9,072 nt of DNA from CAVPEW01 sp050247895 (lineage in GTDB: Bacteria > Actinomycetota > Acidimicrobiia > Acidimicrobiales > VFJN01). The stretch covers positions 1 to 9,072 of the forward strand of contig JBFWTJ010000160.1 in assembly GCA_050247895.1 (NCBI GenBank), given 5' to 3'. The notes under the pieces are model-generated. The model saw nothing but the letters and a program-made list of their open reading frames with translations, did no database searches and was not told where the DNA came from. Below are positions 6,315 through 9,072 of the stretch, in pieces (the stretch's first letter is position 1; each line of letters begins with the position of its first letter). Both the position numbers and the translations under genes were made by a program.

Positions 6315-7076
6315 ATGCCGACCCACCATCACCCGCACCCCGGCGGCATCGCCGAGGTCGTCATGGACCACCCGCCGGTGAACGCGCTGACCGTCGCCGG
6401 CTGGTTCGAGCTGGCGGAGCTGGTGACCCGCCTGGGTCGGGACCCGGGCGTGCGGGTGGTCGTGCTGCGGGCCGAGGGCCGCGGCTTCAACGCGGGGGTG
6501 GACATCAAGGAGATGCAGGCGACGGAGGGGTTCGAGGCGCTCATCGGCGCGAACCACGGCTGCTACGCGGCGTTCGCCGCGGTGTACGACTGCGAGGTGC
6601 CGGTCGTGGCCGCGGTCCACGGCCACTGCCTGGGCGGGGGGATCGGCCTGGTCGGCAACGCCGACGTGATCGTGGCCAGCGACGACGCCACCTTCGGGTT
6701 GCCCGAGGTGGACCGGGGGGCGCTGGGCGCGGCGACGCACCTGTCGCGGCTGGTGCCCCAGCACAAGGCCCGGGCCATGGTGTACACGGCGGCCACCGCC
6801 ACCGCGGCCGAGCTGGCCGCGTTCGGGTCGGTGCTGCGGGTGGTCCCCGCCGGCGAGCTGCGGGACGCGGCACTCGAGGTCGCCGGGCAGGTCGCGGCGA
6901 AGTCCCCCGCGGTGATCCGGGCGGCCAAGGCATCGCTCAACGGCATCGACCTGTGGGACGTGAAGCGGTCGTACCGCTTCGAGCAGGGCTTCACCTTCGA
7001 GCTCAACCTGTCGGGCGTCGCCGACGAGCACCGCGACGCCTTCGTCGACAAGCGGACCACGGACGTGAGCCGGTGA
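6315..7076 (+). CDS. echA20: EchA20-type crotonase, steroid ring-D opening hydrolase
   Basis: In mycobacteria EchA20 hydrolytically opens the last intact D ring of the steroid-derived bicyclic CoA thioester (HIEC-CoA), giving COCHEA-CoA for IpdAB. This 253-residue protein has a complete crotonase fold. The oxyanion-hole segment is G-R-G-F-N-A-G-V-D-I-K-E-M and the second is H-C-L-G-G-G-I-G-L-V. In the latter, the position of the first hydratase glutamate (rat E144) is Gly111; the second (F-G-L-P-E-V) is kept as Glu131. Ordinary hydration is therefore unlikely. The D-I-K-E-M-Q-x-T-E-G-F and G-V-A-D-E-H-R-D-A-F-V segments match EchA20 as I remember it from M. tuberculosis. The start is ATG 6315, which fits the family N-terminus and the -10 position; ATG 6309 would add two residues. 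No ribosome binding site precedes either, so it is probably leaderless. Its end overlaps ipdA by 4 bases, the same gene order as Rv3550-Rv3552. Confidence 0.88.
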   Translation: MPTHHHPHPGGIAEVVMDHPPVNALTVAGWFELAELVTRLGRDPGVRVVVLRAEGRGFNAGVDIKEMQATEGFEALIGANHGCYAAFAAVYDCEVPVVAAVHGHCLGGGIGLVGNADVIVASDDATFGLPEVDRGALGAATHLSRLVPQHKARAMVYTAATATAAELAAFGSVLRVVPAGELRDAALEVAGQVAAKSPAVIRAAKASLNGIDLWDVKRSYRFEQGFTFELNLSGVADEHRDAFVDKRTTDVSR

Positions 7077-7939
7077 GCCGGGACAAGCGCACCACCGAGG
7101 CCGACGCCGTGGCCACGCTGTCGTCGGGGATGACCGTCGGCTTCGGCGGGTGGGGCTCGCGGCGCAAGCCCATGTCGATCGTGCGCGAGATCCTGCGCTC
7201 CGACCTGACCGACCTCACCGTCGTCTCCTGGGGCGGGCCCGACGTCGGCCTGCTGTGCGCCGCGGGCAAGGTGGCCAATGTCGCCTACGCCTTCGTGTCG
7301 CAGGACTCGATCCCCCTCGAACCCCACTTCCGTGCCGCCCGGCAGGCCGGCACGGTCGCCGAGGAACCCTACGACGAGGGGATGTTCCTGCTCGGGTTGC
7401 AGGCCGCCGCCTGGCGCGTGCCGTTCCTGCCCACCCGCGTGGGCCTGGGATCGGACCTGTTCCGCGACAACCCGCGGCTGGCCACGGTCACCTCGCCCTA
7501 CGAGGACGGCGAGGAGCTGGTCGCCGCCCCGGCGCTGGTCCTGGACGCCGCCTTCGTCCACATGAACCGGTCGGACCCGTCGGGCAACGCCTGCTACCTG
7601 GGTCCCGACCCCTACTTCGACGACCTGTTCCTGGCCGCCGCGCCCGACGGCCGGCGCTTCGTGTCGACCGAGCGGGTCGTGCCCACCGAGGACCTGGCCG
7701 AGGAGGCCCCCCTGCAGGCGCTCACCGTGTCCCGCCTCGTGGTCGACGGCGTGGTCCACGCCCCCCGTGGCGCCCACTTCACCTCCTGCCCCGGCGACTA
7801 CGAGCGTGACGAGGCCTTCCAGAGGACCTACGCCGCGTCGGCCCGCGACCCCCAGGCCTGGCAGGACTTCAAGGCCACCTGGCTCGACCTGTCCGAGGCC
7901 GACTACCAGGCCCGCCTCACCCGGGAGCAGGCCCGATGA
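7073..7939 (+). CDS. ipdA: IpdA, alpha subunit of COCHEA-CoA hydrolase (CoA-transferase fold)
   Basis: IpdA pairs with IpdB to open steroid ring C of COCHEA-CoA by a retro-Claisen type hydrolysis. The protein has 288 residues, close to mycobacterial IpdA (~290). It has the class I CoA-transferase alpha fold: a glycine-rich N-terminal segment G-F-G-G-W-G-S-R-R-K-P-M (23-34), G-G-P-D-V-G-L-L (54-61), then P-Y-D-E-G-M-F (99-105) and D-P-Y-F-D-D-L-F-L. Glu102 in the D-E-G-M motif is my candidate for the catalytic glutamate reported in IpdA; this is by recollection, not alignment. The start is GTG 7073-7075, overlapping the echA20 stop as GTGA. No strong ribosome binding site is present, so translation is probably coupled. 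A much longer open frame upstream in the same phase (from 5060) is antisense shadow of the CFA-type gene. The end overlaps ipdB as ATGA. A generic acyl-CoA:carboxylate CoA-transferase is the alternative but fits the context less well. Confidence 0.9.
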   Translation: MSRDKRTTEADAVATLSSGMTVGFGGWGSRRKPMSIVREILRSDLTDLTVVSWGGPDVGLLCAAGKVANVAYAFVSQDSIPLEPHFRAARQAGTVAEEPYDEGMFLLGLQAAAWRVPFLPTRVGLGSDLFRDNPRLATVTSPYEDGEELVAAPALVLDAAFVHMNRSDPSGNACYLGPDPYFDDLFLAAAPDGRRFVSTERVVPTEDLAEEAPLQALTVSRLVVDGVVHAPRGAHFTSCPGDYERDEAFQRTYAASARDPQAWQDFKATWLDLSEADYQARLTREQAR

Positions 7940-8712
7940 CCGCCACCACGACCGAGGCCACCCGCGCCGAGCTGTGCGTCGTCGCGGTGGCCGAGTGCTT
8001 CCGGGGCGACGGCGAGATCCTGGCCAACCCCATCGGCACCATCCCCATGATCGGCGGGCGCCTGGCCCGGGCCACCTTCGAGCCCGACCTGGCCATGACC
8101 GACGGTGAGGCCACCCTGGTCGCCAACGACGAGGCGTTCCCCGACCCGGCCCGACGCGTGGTCGAGCACTTCAACCCCTACCGGCACATGTTCGACTGGG
8201 TCTGGAACGGGCGGCGCCACGTGATGATGGGCGCCTCGCAGCTCGACCGGTGGGGGAACCAGAACCTGGCCGCCATCGGCGACCCGGCCCGGCCCAAGGT
8301 CCAGCTCCTCGGCTACCGGGGCGCGCCGGGCAACACCATCAACGACACCACCTCCTACTGGGTGCCCCGCCACACCCCCGCCGTGTTCGTCGAGGCCGTC
8401 GACACGGTGTGCGGCATCGGCTACGACCGTGCCGCCGCCCTGCCCGCCGGCGCGGCCCGGTACCACCGGCTCCGCCACGTCGTGACCGACCTCGCGGTCC
8501 TCGACTTCGAGGGCCCCGACCACCGCATGCGCCTGCGCTCGGTCCACCCCGGCGTGACCGTCGACGACGTGGTGGCCGCCACCGGCTTCGAGCTCGTCGT
8601 GCCCGACCAGGTGCCGACCTCCCGGGAGCCCACCGCGGCGGAGCTCGCCCTGATCCGCGAGGTCATCGACCCCGCCGGCCAGCGCGAGCGCGAGGTCCCC
8701 GACCCGGCCTGA
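7936..8712 (+). CDS. ipdB: IpdB, beta subunit of COCHEA-CoA hydrolase (CoA-transferase fold)
   Basis: This partner of IpdA has 258 residues against about 250 in mycobacteria. The fold is that of class I CoA-transferase beta subunits, but the S-E-N-G motif that carries their catalytic glutamate reads M-T-D-G (54-57) here, with Thr55 at the glutamate position by eye. This is expected for a hydrolase rather than a transferase. Other landmarks are G-T-I-P-M-I-G-G (34-41), M-M-G-A-S-Q-L-D-R-W-G-N-Q-N (97-110) and R-G-A-P-G-N-T-I-N (128-136), which resembles the G-x-G oxyanion loop of the family. ATG 7936 overlaps the ipdA stop (ATGA), and GGGAG (7923-7927) lies eight bases upstream, so the start is well supported. 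The C-terminus is Arg/Glu/Pro-rich. No ipdC or ferredoxin gene follows, unlike in M. tuberculosis; the next gene faces the other way. Confidence 0.9.
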   Translation: MTATTTEATRAELCVVAVAECFRGDGEILANPIGTIPMIGGRLARATFEPDLAMTDGEATLVANDEAFPDPARRVVEHFNPYRHMFDWVWNGRRHVMMGASQLDRWGNQNLAAIGDPARPKVQLLGYRGAPGNTINDTTSYWVPRHTPAVFVEAVDTVCGIGYDRAAALPAGAARYHRLRHVVTDLAVLDFEGPDHRMRLRSVHPGVTVDDVVAATGFELVVPDQVPTSREPTAAELALIREVIDPAGQREREVPDPA

Positions 8713-8717
8713 CCCGC

Positions 8718-8820
8718 GACCACCGCACGCCGCCTGCTCGGGGCCCGACGTGGTCGACCGACCCGGACCCGACCGGCTGGCCCGCGGCCCCAGGTGGCGA
8801 CTGCCCTCGCCGCGGTGGTC
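8718..8820. repeat. 9-bp perfect inverted repeat flanking the convergent intergenic gap
   Basis: GACCACCGC (8718-8726) and GCGGTGGTC (8812-8820) are perfect reverse complements that bracket almost the whole gap between ipdB (stop 8712) and the methyltransferase (stop 8821). The 85-base spacer is long for a hairpin, but a folded RNA could place a terminator stem after each gene. A smaller CTGG/CCAG stem lies inside (about 8777-8793). No T-run and no gene are seen in the gap. Confidence 0.3.
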
Positions 8821-9072
8821 TCAGGCGGGAGCGGCCTCGCCGGAGCCGGGGGCGGGGCGATCGAGGCGGTGGAGGACCACGGCCGCCGCGGTGGCCACGT
8901 TGAGGGAGTCGACGCCCGGCGCCAGGGGGATCCGCACCCGCCGGTCGGCCCCGGCCAGCGCGCCGGCGGTGAGCCCCGGGCCCTCGGCCCCCACGAGGAC
9001 CGCCCAGCGGTCGGGCGGGTCGGCCGCGACCCGGTCGACGGGCTCGGCGTCGGGCGCGGGCGTGAGGGCCAG
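8821..9072 (-). CDS. SpoU/TrmH-family RNA 2'-O-methyltransferase, 3' part only
   Basis: The minus-strand frame is open from the window edge to a TGA at 8823-8821 and encodes the last 83 residues. It shows the SPOUT knot motifs in order: W-A-V-L-V-G-A-E-G-P-G-L-T at about 31-43 of the fragment, then R-I-P-L-A-P-G-V-D-S-L-N-V-A-T-A-A-A-V-V-L. These are motifs 2 and 3 of the SpoU family, which bind SAM in the trefoil knot and form the dimer. The enzyme methylates the 2'-OH of a ribose in rRNA or tRNA; the target is set by the missing N-terminal part. The tail after the knot (P-A-P-G-S-G-E-A-A-P-A) is short and disordered. It converges on ipdB and is probably unrelated housekeeping. Confidence 0.85.
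   Translation of the reverse strand: MALTPAPDAEPVDRVAADPPDRWAVLVGAEGPGLTAGALAGADRRVRIPLAPGVDSLNVATAAAVVLHRLDRPAPGSGEAAPA

Noticed and set aside
5060..7072. Long plus-strand extension in phase with ipdA
   Set aside because: It runs antisense through the CFA-type gene and out of frame through echA20; IpdA homology begins at GTG 7073.
6563..7777. 404-codon minus-strand open frame opposite echA20/ipdA
   Set aside because: Shadow frame without recognisable domains; it conflicts with three overlapping, well-conserved plus-strand genes.
1..9072. Defence system, CRISPR, prophage, transposon, tRNA or rRNA
   Set aside because: No repeats of the right period, no recombinase or nuclease motifs and no RNA-gene signatures were seen; all convincing genes are metabolic or RNA-modifying.

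Overview
The window is very GC-rich, with GC-biased third codon positions, several GTG starts, 4-base stop/start overlaps and at least one apparently leaderless start. Together with the gene content this points to a chromosomal segment of a high-GC actinomycete. An acidimicrobial lineage is possible, but the sequence alone does not prove it. I see no insertion sequences, phage genes, CRISPR arrays or RNA genes.

Layout. Positions 1-209 hold a possible gene fragment at the left edge, a perfect GC-rich hairpin (54-81) and a second, weaker stem (154-181). From 210 to 6235, six clear genes lie on the minus strand, in transcription order: cyclopropane-fatty-acid-type SAM methyltransferase (6235-4937), acyl-CoA synthetase (4865-3291), alpha/beta hydrolase (3294-2188), small PhaE/phasin-like protein (2156-1785), class III PHA synthase PhaC (1834-758) and GNAT acetyltransferase (761-210). 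Most junctions overlap (GTGA overlaps; a 50-base phaE/phaC overlap), so at least the last five look like one operon. A possible 12-codon peptide bridges the hydrolase and phaE. A 79-base divergent intergenic region (6236-6314) with an AT-rich island separates this block from a plus-strand operon of three genes with 4-base overlaps: echA20 (6315-7076), ipdA (7073-7939) and ipdB (7936-8712). After a short convergent gap, the window ends in the 3' part of a minus-strand SpoU/TrmH RNA 2'-O-methyltransferase (8821-9072).

How the genes work together. EchA20-IpdA-IpdB is the module that opens steroid rings D and C in the last steps of cholesterol and bile-acid degradation in mycobacteria and rhodococci. 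Here it is the best-supported pathway call. Two of its three proteins show the expected departures from their parent families: the crotonase lacks one of the two hydratase glutamates, and IpdB lacks the CoA-transferase glutamate motif. The minus-strand block handles acyl chains: activation to acyl-CoA, polymerisation into polyhydroxyalkanoate by PhaC with a very short PhaE-like partner, possible hydrolysis, and methylene/methyl transfer to unsaturated lipid chains. A link between the two divergent operons, with acyl-CoA from steroid breakdown flowing to storage or membrane lipid, is an inference.
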